This document shows, piece by piece, positions 28,233 through 35,919 of a stretch of 64,000 bases of DNA. How positions within the stretch are numbered: position 1 is the stretch's first letter; each line of letters begins with the position of its first letter. The notes under the pieces were generated by a model, which worked only from the letters and a program-made list of their open reading frames with translations, had not been told where the DNA came from and made no database searches. Source of the DNA: Alphaproteobacteria bacterium (GTDB taxonomy: Bacteria; Pseudomonadota; Alphaproteobacteria; Micropepsales; Micropepsaceae); the NCBI GenBank assembly GCA_019245415.1, contig JAFARO010000004.1, forward strand, positions 124,001-188,000, in the 5' to 3' direction. The translations under genes and the position numbers were made by a program.

Positions 28233-28787
28233 TTAGCCGCCTCGCATCGCGGTGCGTAGCCCGTTGAGCTTGGTGCGCAGGGAGGTGTCGATCATGCGCG
28301 AACCGATCTTGACGATGAGTCCGCCGAGCAGCGTGGCATCCACTTCGGCGTCCAGCTTGGGCTCGCGCCCGAGTTTGGCTTTCAGCACATCCTTGAGCGC
28401 CTGCGCCTCGCGCTCGTGCAGCGGCCGCGCAGAGATCACCTGCGCCGTGACTTCGCCACGCTTGGACGCGACCATCGCCTCGAAGGCCGCGATGATGTCG
28501 CAAAGGACGAACAGGCGCCGCTTGTCGGCCAGCAGGCGCACGAACTGGATGGTCAGGGGCTGCGCACCGATCTTCGTCAGCAGCGCACTCATGCCATTCT
28601 TCTGGTCGTCGCGGCTGAAGACCGGCGCCCGCACCAGGCGCTCCAGATCGGCACTCTGGCGCACCATCGTCTTCAGCGAGGCGAAATCCCTCGCCACCGA
28701 ATCCAGGATGCCACCCTCGACAGCCAGCTCAAACGCGGCCGTGGCATAGCGCCCGGCAAGGCCCGAGAGATGTGCAAGTTCCGCCAC
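28233..28787 (-). CDS. atpH: F1 ATP synthase delta subunit
   Basis: A 184-residue delta subunit, the stator link between F1 and the b subunits. Hallmarks are SGLAGRYATAAFELA at the N-terminus, VRLLADKRRLFVLCDIIAAFEAMV in the middle and the C-terminal LLGGLIVKIGSRMIDTSLRTKLNGL. The open frame reaches 28904, but the GTG at 28787, with a GGAG just upstream, gives the normal length. It is the first gene of the atpHAGDC operon. Confidence 0.95.
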   Translation of the reverse strand: MAELAHLSGLAGRYATAAFELAVEGGILDSVARDFASLKTMVRQSADLERLVRAPVFSRDDQKNGMSALLTKIGAQPLTIQFVRLLADKRRLFVLCDIIAAFEAMVASKRGEVTAQVISARPLHEREAQALKDVLKAKLGREPKLDAEVDATLLGGLIVKIGSRMIDTSLRTKLNGLRTAMRGG

Positions 28788-28924
28788 GCGCGCTCCGTTT
28801 TCGTCACCGTCCGGCAGATTGCCGGAGCCGTGGTAAGTCTTTGAAATTCCTGTGAGTTCACTCCCGCGACCAAACGACTCCGTGCCGCGCGAGGCACTTA
28901 GCATGCGTACCGCTGCGGCGCAAC

Positions 28925-28933
28925 ATTATATCA
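28925..28933 (-). promoter_or_regulatory. Possible extended -10 promoter of the atp operon
   Basis: Read on the minus strand, this is TGATATAAT, a TGn extended -10 element with a perfect TATAAT. It lies about 140 bases upstream of the atpH start codon. No good -35 is seen at 17 bases, as is common for extended -10 promoters. A CCGGC/GCCGG hairpin lies in the presumed leader near 28811-28825. Confidence 0.45.
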
Positions 28934-29024
28934 AGCGCCGGGATGTCGCGGGCGGGCCCTCAGCAAGAATCCCGAATCAATTTAAGATCGCTAGCGGGTC
29001 AATTCGCAGAATTAGGAGCAATCG

Positions 29025-29426
29025 ATGAGCCGCACTTTTGGACAGGTCTGCGCGATCTCCGCGGCGCTGCTGGCGATCGCTTCCGGCGATCCGGCTTGCG
29101 CCGCGGGTGTGAAGGCTCCAGGCAAATTCGCCGCCCGTCCGACACTGTACGTGTGGGAACGAACGCCGACGGGCGAGAAAGTGATCTATCCCGTCAGGAA
29201 TGGGGTCGTGGATCGCCAAAACCCCCTGCATACCAAGGCGGCGGGCTGGATGGTGCATCTGCCGGTACCGCAGGAGTACATCTGCGTCAGCTATCATGGC
29301 ACCGGCGCCCAGGGCGATATCTGCGGCATGAAATGCGACAACGGCAGCGGCGGCTACAACTTCTACAATATGAATTGCAACGCGGAGATTTTCGGCGGAA
29401 GCTACGATTTCGAATTTCAGTATTGA
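29025..29426 (+). CDS. Small secreted cysteine-containing protein, unknown function
   Basis: A 133-residue protein with a clear signal peptide (hydrophobic AISAALLAIASG, probable cut after ACAAG near residue 28). The mature ~105 residues are rich in Tyr, Gly and Asn and contain four cysteines (YICVSYHG, DICGMKCDN, NMNCNAE), enough for two disulfides. It ends in FEFQY. I recognise no family. It has a strong ribosome site (TTAGGAG) and stands alone downstream of the divergent atp promoter region. Confidence 0.6.
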   Translation: MSRTFGQVCAISAALLAIASGDPACAAGVKAPGKFAARPTLYVWERTPTGEKVIYPVRNGVVDRQNPLHTKAAGWMVHLPVPQEYICVSYHGTGAQGDICGMKCDNGSGGYNFYNMNCNAEIFGGSYDFEFQY

Positions 29427-29514
29427 TCGGTTGTGGCGGTAGGGCGGCCGCTCCCGCATTCCGGAAGGCTTTCGTAACCAGCTTCCTCAGCGCGGCATTA
29501 ATCCGGGACCGCGC

Positions 29515-29925
29515 ATGATCGCCGCCATGGACCGCACGACTGCCCTGTTCCCCGCCTATAGCGCCAGCGGCGTCGCCGAGACGATCCGAGCCGCCTTTGC
29601 GAATCTGGCCGTTCTGCTCTTCGGCAACACCCCGTTCTCGGGGCACACGCTGGAGGCAGATATCCGCGCATTGATTGCGCCCCAGCTGACGCTGCTTGTG
29701 CATCAACGTGCGAAACTCGCACCCGAGCGCTGGACGAAGACGCTGGACGCTTGTGTGGGCCGCACGTTTTTCTGGAATGGTGCGGCCGAAGAGCGCTTCA
29801 ACCGGCTGGGCCGGCGCAAGCTCTGCGAATTGGTCGATACGCAGGTGGCCGAAGCTCTGCGTCAGGCCGCGGAGCCGCAAGGTCTGCCCTCGACCTCTCG
29901 GTTCGATTCCGCCTGGGCCGATTAG
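29515..29925 (+). CDS. Hypothetical protein, unknown function
   Basis: A 136-residue soluble protein with one moderately hydrophobic helix (residues 22-37, ETIRAAFANLAVLLFG) and charged helices after it (RFNRLGRRKLCELVDTQVAEALRQAAE). No motif is recognised. Its end overlaps the convergent HxlR-type regulator gene by 4 bases. An alternative ATG at 29527 would shorten it by four residues. The call as a gene rests on coding character and fit with its neighbours only. Confidence 0.5.
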   Translation: MIAAMDRTTALFPAYSASGVAETIRAAFANLAVLLFGNTPFSGHTLEADIRALIAPQLTLLVHQRAKLAPERWTKTLDACVGRTFFWNGAAEERFNRLGRRKLCELVDTQVAEALRQAAEPQGLPSTSRFDSAWAD

Positions 29926-30323
29926 GCCGCAGGCAGCAGGGCAACGCTCTTTCTGTTTTCACTCCGCGCATCGAATACGCGGCGCGCCTCGGCCAGCTTC
30001 GACTTGTTCTCGATCGCCCATTCGCACAAACCGGTCACCGGCTCGAGCAAGGAACGCCCGAGCGGCGTCAGCGCATAATCGACCCGCGGCGGGACGGTGG
30101 GAAACACCGTGCGCGTGATCAGGCCGTCGCGCTCCAGCCCGCGCAGGGTGAGCGTCAGCATTCGCTGCGAGATGCCCTCGACATCGCGGCGCAGCTCGTT
30201 GAAGCGCATGGTGCGCTGGCCGAGCCGCGCCACCACCAGGATCGACCATTTGTCGCCGACCAGTGCCAAAACCGGGCTGATCGCTTGGCAATCCTCGGTT
30301 ACATGTTTGTGCGTCGGTTTCAT
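29922..30323 (-). CDS. HxlR-family winged-helix transcriptional regulator
   Basis: A 133-residue MarR-like regulator of the HxlR (DUF24) family. It shows the family N-terminus with Cys12 (EDCQAISPVLALVGDKWSIL), the recognition helix region MRFNELRRDVEGISQRMLT and the wing RTVFPTVPPRVDYALTPLG. In several HxlR proteins the N-terminal Cys senses electrophiles or disulfide stress. It is transcribed away from an FMN reductase gene 94 bases away, the usual regulator-target layout, so control of that gene is likely. Confidence 0.9.
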   Translation of the reverse strand: MKPTHKHVTEDCQAISPVLALVGDKWSILVVARLGQRTMRFNELRRDVEGISQRMLTLTLRGLERDGLITRTVFPTVPPRVDYALTPLGRSLLEPVTGLCEWAIENKSKLAEARRVFDARSENRKSVALLPAA

Positions 30324-30417
30324 TTCGGTGCCTTCTTGCGCCAGGTCCTGGCAGTGACCAACTTAGCCCCAGTCACAAATAGTAACCTGACCCAAGGTTG
30401 CCAAGAGGAGAATTTTG
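30324..30417. promoter_or_regulatory. Divergent control region between HxlR regulator and FMN reductase
   Basis: The 94-base gap must hold both promoters. It contains three GTnAC elements, starting at 30354 (GTGAC), 30372 (GTCAC) and 30382 (GTAAC), spaced 18 and 10 bases. That spacing and the AT-rich AAATAGTAAC core would suit a dimeric winged-helix operator. GAGGAG near 30407 is the ribosome site of the reductase gene. Confidence 0.35.
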
Positions 30418-30999
30418 ATGCTGCCAAAACTTCACACTGTCATCGCCAGCACCCGGCCCGGCCGCATCGGGCCGGCCATCGGGCGCTGGTTCCACGAATT
30501 TGCCGACTCGCAGGGCAAATTCGACGCCAGGCTCGTCGACCTCGCGGAATTTCAACTCCCGGTCTATGACGAGCCGCACCACCCCATGCGGCGGCAATAC
30601 GAGCACGAGCATACAAGGCGCTGGAGCGCGAGCGTGGGTGAGGCCGATGCCTTCGTCTTCGTCCTTCCGGAATACAATTACAGCCCGCCGCCAGCTTTCG
30701 TGAACGCGATCGATTACCTGTTCTGGGAATGGCAGTACAAGCCGGTGGGCTTGGTCAGCTATGGCGGCGTCTCGGCCGGATTGCGTGCAGCCCAGCAGGC
30801 GCGTCTGATGACCAGCACGCTCAAGATGATGCCGGTGCCGGAAGGCGTGGCGCTGCCTAACGTGTTTCAACAGCTTGCCGACGGGAAATTCGTCGCCAAT
30901 GAGCTGAACACCCAGGGCGCGGCAGCGATGCTGAACGAGATGCACAAATGGTCGCTCGCTCTGGCGCCTTTGCGCGAAGGGCTGAAGCAGGCGGCCTGA
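30418..30999 (+). CDS. NADPH-dependent FMN reductase / flavodoxin-like oxidoreductase
   Basis: A 193-residue flavoprotein. The N-terminal phosphate-binding loop VIASTRPGRIGPAIGRWF, FVFVLPEYNYSPPPAFVNAIDYL and GLVSYGGVSAGLRAAQQ are hallmarks of the NADPH-dependent FMN reductase family (SsuE/ArsH/azoreductase-like fold). It should reduce flavins or quinone-type compounds in the cytoplasm. The ATG at 30418 has GAGGAG upstream. With the divergent HxlR regulator it forms a probable electrophile-response pair. Confidence 0.88.
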   Translation: MLPKLHTVIASTRPGRIGPAIGRWFHEFADSQGKFDARLVDLAEFQLPVYDEPHHPMRRQYEHEHTRRWSASVGEADAFVFVLPEYNYSPPPAFVNAIDYLFWEWQYKPVGLVSYGGVSAGLRAAQQARLMTSTLKMMPVPEGVALPNVFQQLADGKFVANELNTQGAAAMLNEMHKWSLALAPLREGLKQAA

Positions 31000-31056
31000 G
31001 ATGCGCGGCTGCGGCGAAAATGCTAGCCTGCGCCTATCTTGAAGCGGGAGAGATTC

Positions 31057-31596
31057 ATGAAACACGTCATTGGGGCGGTCCTATTGGCGATGGTTCTGGG
31101 GAGCGGCGCGGCGCATGCGGCGCTGGCGGTCGGCTCCAAAGCCCCGGATTTCGACGTCAAGGCTGCGCTCGCGGGCAAGGCGTTCGACTTCTCGCTTGCC
31201 GCCGCGCTCAAGAAAGGACCGGTGGTGCTCTATTTCTTCCCGGCGGCCTTCACCAAGGGCTGCACTATCGAAGCGCATGAATTCGCCGAGGCCACCGACA
31301 AATTCGCCGCGCTGGGCGCGACGGTGATCGGCGTCACGGCCGGCAACGCCGATCGTGTCAGCGAATTCTCATCGGTCGAGTGCCGCAACAAGTTCGCGGT
31401 CGCCGCCGATCCCGACCAGAAGGTGATCAAGGCCTATGACGCGGTGCTGAAACAGAAGCCCGAATGGTCGGATCGCACCTCTTACGTCATCGCGCCGGAT
31501 CACACCGTGCTGATGACCTACTCCGATCTCGATCCGGACAAGCATGTCGACATGGCGATGGAAGCGGTGAAGAAGTGGCGCGCGTCGCACCCCTGA
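31057..31596 (+). CDS. Periplasmic peroxiredoxin (AhpC/TSA, Bcp-like)
   Basis: A 179-residue protein with a signal peptide (MKHVIGAVLLAMVLGSGAAHA). The mature thioredoxin fold has GSKAPDFDVKAALAGKAFDF, LYFFPAAFTKGCT with the peroxidatic Cys69, and a second Cys109 (SSVECRNKF). The classic Bcp resolving Cys five residues after the first is missing, so it is either a 1-Cys enzyme or uses C109. It would remove peroxides in the periplasm. The ATG at 31057 follows GGGAGAG and is preferred to an upstream start at 31039. Confidence 0.87.
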   Translation: MKHVIGAVLLAMVLGSGAAHAALAVGSKAPDFDVKAALAGKAFDFSLAAALKKGPVVLYFFPAAFTKGCTIEAHEFAEATDKFAALGATVIGVTAGNADRVSEFSSVECRNKFAVAADPDQKVIKAYDAVLKQKPEWSDRTSYVIAPDHTVLMTYSDLDPDKHVDMAMEAVKKWRASHP

Positions 31597-31638
31597 GACC
31601 GGCTTGACGCGCCGCCGGCCGCCTGCCACAGCGACGCG

Positions 31639-32088
31639 ATGACGCGAAAGCTGCAGCTCGGCCGCCCTAGCCGCCAACCGGCATCGCCGGCTGAGGCCGT
31701 GCTCGACACCGTGCCCAATCCGGAGCCAGGCGCCGTCTATGTCGCGCGCTTTACCGCGCCGGAGTTCACCTGCCTGTGCCCGGTCACGGGCCAGCCGGAC
31801 TTCGCGCATTTCGTGATCGACTACGTGCCGGCGAAGTCGCTGCTCGAATCCAAATCGCTGAAACTGTTCCTCGCCAGCTTCCGCAGCCAGGCTGCATTCC
31901 ATGAAGCGACGACCTTGACGATCGGCAAGCGAATTGCAGCCGCCGTCCGGCCCCGCTATCTGCGCATCGCCGGCTACTGGTATCCGCGCGGCGGCATCCC
32001 CATCGACGTGTTCTGGCAGACGGGCAAGCTGCCCGCTGGCGTCTGGTTGCCGGACACGGGCGTGAGAGCCTATCGCGGGCGCGGATAG
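31639..32088 (+). CDS. queF: NADPH-dependent 7-cyano-7-deazaguanine reductase QueF (type I)
   Basis: A 149-residue unimodular QueF. It has the catalytic Cys47 in [13 protein letters not shown] with Asp54, the family motif ESKSLK at 70-75 and the substrate-binding FHEA at 87-90. It reduces preQ0 to preQ1 in queuosine biosynthesis for tRNA modification. No other queuosine genes are in the window. Its end overlaps the convergent tag gene by 19 bases. Confidence 0.95.
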   Translation: MTRKLQLGRPSRQPASPAEAVLDTVPNPEPGAVYVARFTAPEFTCLCPVTGQPDFAHFVIDYVPAKSLLESKSLKLFLASFRSQAAFHEATTLTIGKRIAAAVRPRYLRIAGYWYPRGGIPIDVFWQTGKLPAGVWLPDTGVRAYRGRG

Positions 32089-32669
32089 GCTGTTTTCGCC
32101 AAAGCCTCGTGCCGATGGCAGCTCACGATGTGGTCGTTGACCATGCCCACGGCCTGGGCGAACGCGTAGACGATCACCGGGCCCACAAAATTGAAGCCGC
32201 GCTGTTTGAGCTCCTTGGACAGGACTTGGCTCATGGCCGTCTTGGCCGGCACCTGCGCGATGGATTTGAAGCGGTTGAGCTTCGGCTTTCCGTCGACATG
32301 CTTCCAGATGAGGTCGCGGAAGCCGCCGGGCTCCTTCTCTTCGATTTGGAGCCAGAGCTGCGCGCCCTTGATCGCGGCGGCGATCTTGGCCGGTGAGCGT
32401 ACGATGCCCGCATTGCCCATCAGCCGCTCGACGTCGCGCTTGCCGTAGCGCGCGATCCGCGTCGGATCGAAGCCATCGAAGGCTTTGCGAAAGGCCTCCC
32501 GCTTGCGCAGGATGGTGATCCAGGAAAGCCCCGCCTGGAATCCATCCAGCACGAGTTTCTCGTAGAGCGCTCGCGGGTCGTATTCCGGCACGCCCCATTC
32601 GCGGTCGTGGTAGGCGACATAGAGCGGATCGATTCCGGGCCACGCACAACGTTTGAGGCCGTCCGTCAC
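32070..32669 (-). CDS. tag: DNA-3-methyladenine glycosylase I
   Basis: A 199-residue base-excision repair enzyme. Conserved features are [20 protein letters not shown] with the zinc-binding Cys and His, [21 protein letters not shown], and the C-terminal [12 protein letters not shown] with zinc ligands. It removes 3-methyladenine from alkylated DNA. The start is GTG at 32669, overlapping the stop of the VOC gene by 4 bases (GTGA), so the two are translationally coupled and probably part of a ygfZ-VOC-tag operon. Confidence 0.95.
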   Translation of the reverse strand: MTDGLKRCAWPGIDPLYVAYHDREWGVPEYDPRALYEKLVLDGFQAGLSWITILRKREAFRKAFDGFDPTRIARYGKRDVERLMGNAGIVRSPAKIAAAIKGAQLWLQIEEKEPGGFRDLIWKHVDGKPKLNRFKSIAQVPAKTAMSQVLSKELKQRGFNFVGPVIVYAFAQAVGMVNDHIVSCHRHEALAKTAYPRPR

Positions 32670-33127
32670 CGTCTCTTGGCTTTCTTCTTCGCTTTCTTGG
32701 CCGGGGTCTTGCGTGCGGAAGTCTTCTTCCTCGGGGCAGGCTTGGCGATGGCGATGAACACCGCTTCGATCTTGTTGCCGTCGAGATCGTAGACGAAGGC
32801 GCCGTAATAGCCCGGGCCGTAATCCGGGCGGGGCCCGGGCTCGCCGTTGTTGCTGCCGCCGCCGGCCAGTGCCGCCGCGTGGAATTTGTTCACCGCTGCC
32901 TTGCCATTGGCCGCAAACGCGACATGCGTGCCGTTGCCGCCGCTGGGGAGTCTTTTGTCATGCGGCACGCCGATCCAGAATTCGGGACGATCCTTGCTCT
33001 CGCCATAGGCGATCGCGTGGGGCGAGTAGTCCATGACCCGTCCATAGCCCAGCGCCTTGAGCACGGGATCGTAAAACTTCGCCGCCCGCGCGACGTCGCG
33101 CACGCCGACGGAAACATGGTGGAGCAT
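32666..33127 (-). CDS. VOC/glyoxalase-family protein with lysine-rich tail
   Basis: A 153-residue protein. One VOC module runs from LHHVSVGVRDVARAAKFYDPVL to GAFVYDLDGNKIEAVF, with metal-ligand positions H3 or H4 and the late Glu typical of the fold. After residue ~128 comes an unusual basic tail rich in Lys, Ala and Pro ([14 protein letters not shown]), like a histone H1 tail. The catalytic reaction is not identifiable. The ATG at 33127 follows a strong GAAGGAGG site located at the very end of ygfZ. Confidence 0.85.
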   Translation of the reverse strand: MLHHVSVGVRDVARAAKFYDPVLKALGYGRVMDYSPHAIAYGESKDRPEFWIGVPHDKRLPSGGNGTHVAFAANGKAAVNKFHAAALAGGGSNNGEPGPRPDYGPGYYGAFVYDLDGNKIEAVFIAIAKPAPRKKTSARKTPAKKAKKKAKRR

Positions 33128-33138
33128 GAAATCCTCCT

Positions 33139-33942
33139 TCAGAGCCAAGATGGTTTGGTCACGGACACGCCCACGCCGTTCGCTTCGATCGGGCTTCCCG
33201 CAGCTTCTTCGAGCCGATCGAGACGCACCAGCGCAAACCCGCGCTTGCCATAGACCGAAACGACTTCGCCGATCATATGCGCCCCGGCGCGCAGTTCAAC
33301 GTCGGCCGCCAGACCTTGAGGACCTTCGACCGGCAGCAACCGCTTGCGCGCGGTGCCGCGGTGCTTCATCCGCGCGGTGAGCTCCTGGCCGACATAGCAG
33401 CCTTTTTCGAAGTCGACGGCACGGAGTTCGTCGAGCCCACCGTCGAGAGCGAAGATGCGCTCGAGTCCGAAGTCCGCGCCTTCCGGCACCCCCAGTTGCA
33501 GGCGCCGGTCGTGATAGCTGGAGGACGCGTGTGCGGGCGCCGGCAGTTCGGCGCGGGCGCCGATGGTGCGAAAGCCCAATGCGGCCAATCTGGGGTCTTC
33601 GAAAACGACACCGCGTTCCGACGGCGGCGCCTCGAAGCCGGCCAGCACGGCCAGCTGTTCGCGCGGCTCGATCTGCACCTTGGCGCGCAGCCTGTACATG
33701 GCGAGCCTTTTGATCAGGGAATCGCGGCTGGCCGCCGTGCAGTCGATCAAAATCGCGCCGTCGCCCTCGGCGAGCAGGAAGTCGAACAGGATCTTGCCCT
33801 GTGGGCTGAGGAGCGCCGCATACAGCGCCCGGCCCGGCTTCAGCTTCTCGATGTCGTTGGTGACGAGGCCTTGCAAAAATCCGCGCGCGTCGGGGCCGGA
33901 AACGGCGACGACGCTGCGGTCCTCCAGGCCGATGACGCTCAT
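33139..33942 (-). CDS. ygfZ: YgfZ/GcvT-like folate-binding iron-sulfur assembly protein
   Basis: A 267-residue protein. The YgfZ signature KGCYVGQELTARMKHRG is intact, with its conserved Cys. The N-terminal region shows VSGPDARGFLQGLVTNDI and LSPQGKILFDFLL. YgfZ proteins bind folate and help build or repair iron-sulfur clusters in enzymes such as MiaB. I chose the ATG at 33942 (MSVIGLEDR); the frame extends 13 codons further. It heads a tight operon with the VOC and tag genes and diverges from dihydroorotase. Confidence 0.9.
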   Translation of the reverse strand: MSVIGLEDRSVVAVSGPDARGFLQGLVTNDIEKLKPGRALYAALLSPQGKILFDFLLAEGDGAILIDCTAASRDSLIKRLAMYRLRAKVQIEPREQLAVLAGFEAPPSERGVVFEDPRLAALGFRTIGARAELPAPAHASSSYHDRRLQLGVPEGADFGLERIFALDGGLDELRAVDFEKGCYVGQELTARMKHRGTARKRLLPVEGPQGLAADVELRAGAHMIGEVVSVYGKRGFALVRLDRLEEAAGSPIEANGVGVSVTKPSWL

Positions 33943-34007
33943 GCTTTGGGAGTAAACCCTCCCTTCGCGATTGCCAAGCACTTGCCCAAGGGCCTAGATG
34001 CGACGCC

Positions 34008-35348
34008 ATGACAGAGAGCTTCGATCTCCTCATTCTGGGCGGCATCGCCGCGACACCGAACGGCATCGCCGAGGCCGATATCGGGGTGCGCGCCGGCCGC
34101 ATCGCTGCCATCGGCCCGCTTGGCGGGGCCGCGGCTCCCGAAGTCGTCCACGCCAGGGGATTGCATGTATTGCCCGGCGTGATCGACACCCAGGTCCATT
34201 TCCGCGAGCCCGGCAACGAACACAAGGAAGACCTCGAGACCGGCAGCCGCGCGGCAGTGCTGGGCGGAGTGACGGCCGTGTTCGAGATGCCGAACACCGA
34301 CCCGCCTACGGCCACGCACGGCGCCATCGAGGACAAGCTCGCGCGCGCCAAGGGCCGCATGTATTGCGACTATGCGTTCTATGCCGGCGCCACGGCGGCC
34401 AATATCGGCGCGCTCGGTGCGCTGGAAAAACTTCCCGGCGTTTGCGGCGTGAAGGCTTTCCTGGGTTCTTCCACCGGCTCGCTCCTGCTCAGCAAGCCGC
34501 AGGACATCCTGGCCGCTCTCAAGGCCGGCTCGCGCCGCATGGCGGTGCATTCGGAAGACGAGGAGCGGCTGAACACGCGCAAGGATCTGCGCGTGCCGGG
34601 CGACCCGCGGTCGCATCCCCTGTGGCGCGACGTGGAGACGGCGCGGCTGTCGACCGAGCGCGTTCTCAGGCTGGCACGCGAGGCCGGGAGGCGGCTGCAT
34701 GTGTTGCACGTGACGACGGAAGAGGAATTGCCGCTGCTCGCCGCGGCGCGCGATTTCGCGACGGTCGAGACGACGCCGCAGCATCTCACGCTGGCCGCGC
34801 CGGAATGCTACGAGCGGCTGGGGACCTACGCGCAGATGAACCCGCCGATCCGCGAGTCGCGCCACCGCGAGGCTCTGTGGAAAGCCGTGCGCGAAGGTCT
34901 GATCGACGTCATCGGCTCCGATCATGCGCCGCATAGCAGGGCCGAAAAAGACAAGCCCTATCCCGACTCACCCGCGGGCATGCCCGGCGTCCAAACCTTG
35001 GCGACGATCCTGCTCGATCATGTGAATGCGGGCCGCATGAGCCTGGAGCGCTTCGTCGATCTGACCAGCGCCGGCGCGGCGCGCATCTTCGCTATCGCGG
35101 GAAAGGGGCGCGTCGCGCTGGGCTACGACGCCGATTTCATGCTCGTCGATCTGAAGAAAAAGCGCCGCATCGAGAATTCCTGGATTGCCTCGCGCTGCGG
35201 CTGGACGCCGTTCGACGGGATGGAGACGACGGGTTGGCCCATCATGACAATCATCCGTGGGCGGACCGTCATGCGCGACCACGCGCTGGTTGCCGACCCT
35301 GGCGGCGAGGCGGTGAGGTTTGCGGAAACTTTGGCAAACGCCAGCTAG
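34008..35348 (+). CDS. pyrC: Dihydroorotase-like amidohydrolase (class I)
   Basis: A 446-residue amidohydrolase of the class I dihydroorotase group. It shows GVIDTQVHFREPGNEHKED, GGVTAVFEMPNT, the carbamylated-Lys segment VKAFLGSSTGSL, then MAVHSEDE, LHVLHVTT and VIGSDHAPH, giving most metal ligands. The first His of the usual HxH pair is Gln (QVH), a variant I have seen in other alphaproteobacterial homologues. It should close carbamoyl-aspartate to dihydroorotate in pyrimidine synthesis, though another cyclic amide cannot be ruled out. It is followed directly by a palindromic repeat. Confidence 0.83.
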   Translation: MTESFDLLILGGIAATPNGIAEADIGVRAGRIAAIGPLGGAAAPEVVHARGLHVLPGVIDTQVHFREPGNEHKEDLETGSRAAVLGGVTAVFEMPNTDPPTATHGAIEDKLARAKGRMYCDYAFYAGATAANIGALGALEKLPGVCGVKAFLGSSTGSLLLSKPQDILAALKAGSRRMAVHSEDEERLNTRKDLRVPGDPRSHPLWRDVETARLSTERVLRLAREAGRRLHVLHVTTEEELPLLAAARDFATVETTPQHLTLAAPECYERLGTYAQMNPPIRESRHREALWKAVREGLIDVIGSDHAPHSRAEKDKPYPDSPAGMPGVQTLATILLDHVNAGRMSLERFVDLTSAGAARIFAIAGKGRVALGYDADFMLVDLKKKRRIENSWIASRCGWTPFDGMETTGWPIMTIIRGRTVMRDHALVADPGGEAVRFAETLANAS

Positions 35349-35351
35349 CTG

Positions 35352-35463
35352 ATCCTCCCCCGTTTACGGGGGAGGTGGCGCGAAGCGCCGGAGGGGGATT
35401 GTGCGAGCACGCGCCCCCTCCGCCTCGCTTGCGCTCGGCACCTCCCCCGCATGCGGGGGAGGA
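35352..35463. repeat. Palindromic intergenic repeat (CCTCCCCC/GGGGGAGG class)
   Basis: The element starts ATCCTCCCCCGTTTACGGGG and ends in the mirror-image GCGGGGGAGGAT at 35463. Inside are a second palindrome (GGCGCGAAGCGCC) and a third pairing, GGAGGGGG with CCCCCTCC. It fills almost the whole gap between dihydroorotase and the convergent usg gene. Composite palindromes of this kind are dispersed in high copy in many alphaproteobacterial genomes. It may also act as a bidirectional transcription barrier. Confidence 0.85.
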
Positions 35464-35472
35464 TAAGGATCT

Positions 35473-35736
35473 TCAATGCATCGAGAACTCGTGACCGTAG
35501 TGCTTGAGTTCGGCCGGCGAGATCAAACCGCGCGCCGCGACGCGCACGGAATGGAGCTTGCCTTCGATGCTCGTCTCCCAGAAGTCCAGGAATTTCGTCA
35601 GCACCGGAAACGCCGGCGCGATGTCGAATTCCTGCCAGATGAAGGTCTGCAGAACCGACGGATGGTCCGGCAGGTGATAGAGGATCTCCGCCGTGGTCAG
35701 GCGGTAGCCTCGCAGTCCCAATTCGAACCCGCTCAT
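35473..35736 (-). CDS. usg: Usg family protein
   Basis: An 87-residue protein matching the short Usg family first seen in the Caulobacter trp region. The core is LGLRGYRLTTAEILYHLPDHP, FIWQEFDIAPAFPVL and FLDFWETSIEGKLHSVRVA. The function is unknown; the protein is small and soluble. In Caulobacter usg sits among trp genes, but none is seen here. The ATG at 35736 follows GAGGGT. The much longer open frame in this phase reads antisense to the AcuI-like gene and is not real. Confidence 0.88.
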   Translation of the reverse strand: MSGFELGLRGYRLTTAEILYHLPDHPSVLQTFIWQEFDIAPAFPVLTKFLDFWETSIEGKLHSVRVAARGLISPAELKHYGHEFSMH

Positions 35737-35919
35737 TCTACCCTCGAACGCCATACCCCTTGCGCACGCAAGCTTACAGTCTCCCGCAAGCCTCTTGAAA
35801 AAAGGTTTGCATGCGGGATTTGGTTCCCGTTCAGGCTTGACTCGTCCGATTTGCCGCTTTCCTCTGGCCTGACGTAGTTTCCGGACCGTTATCAGCAATC
35901 TCGACTGGAAAGTGCCAAG

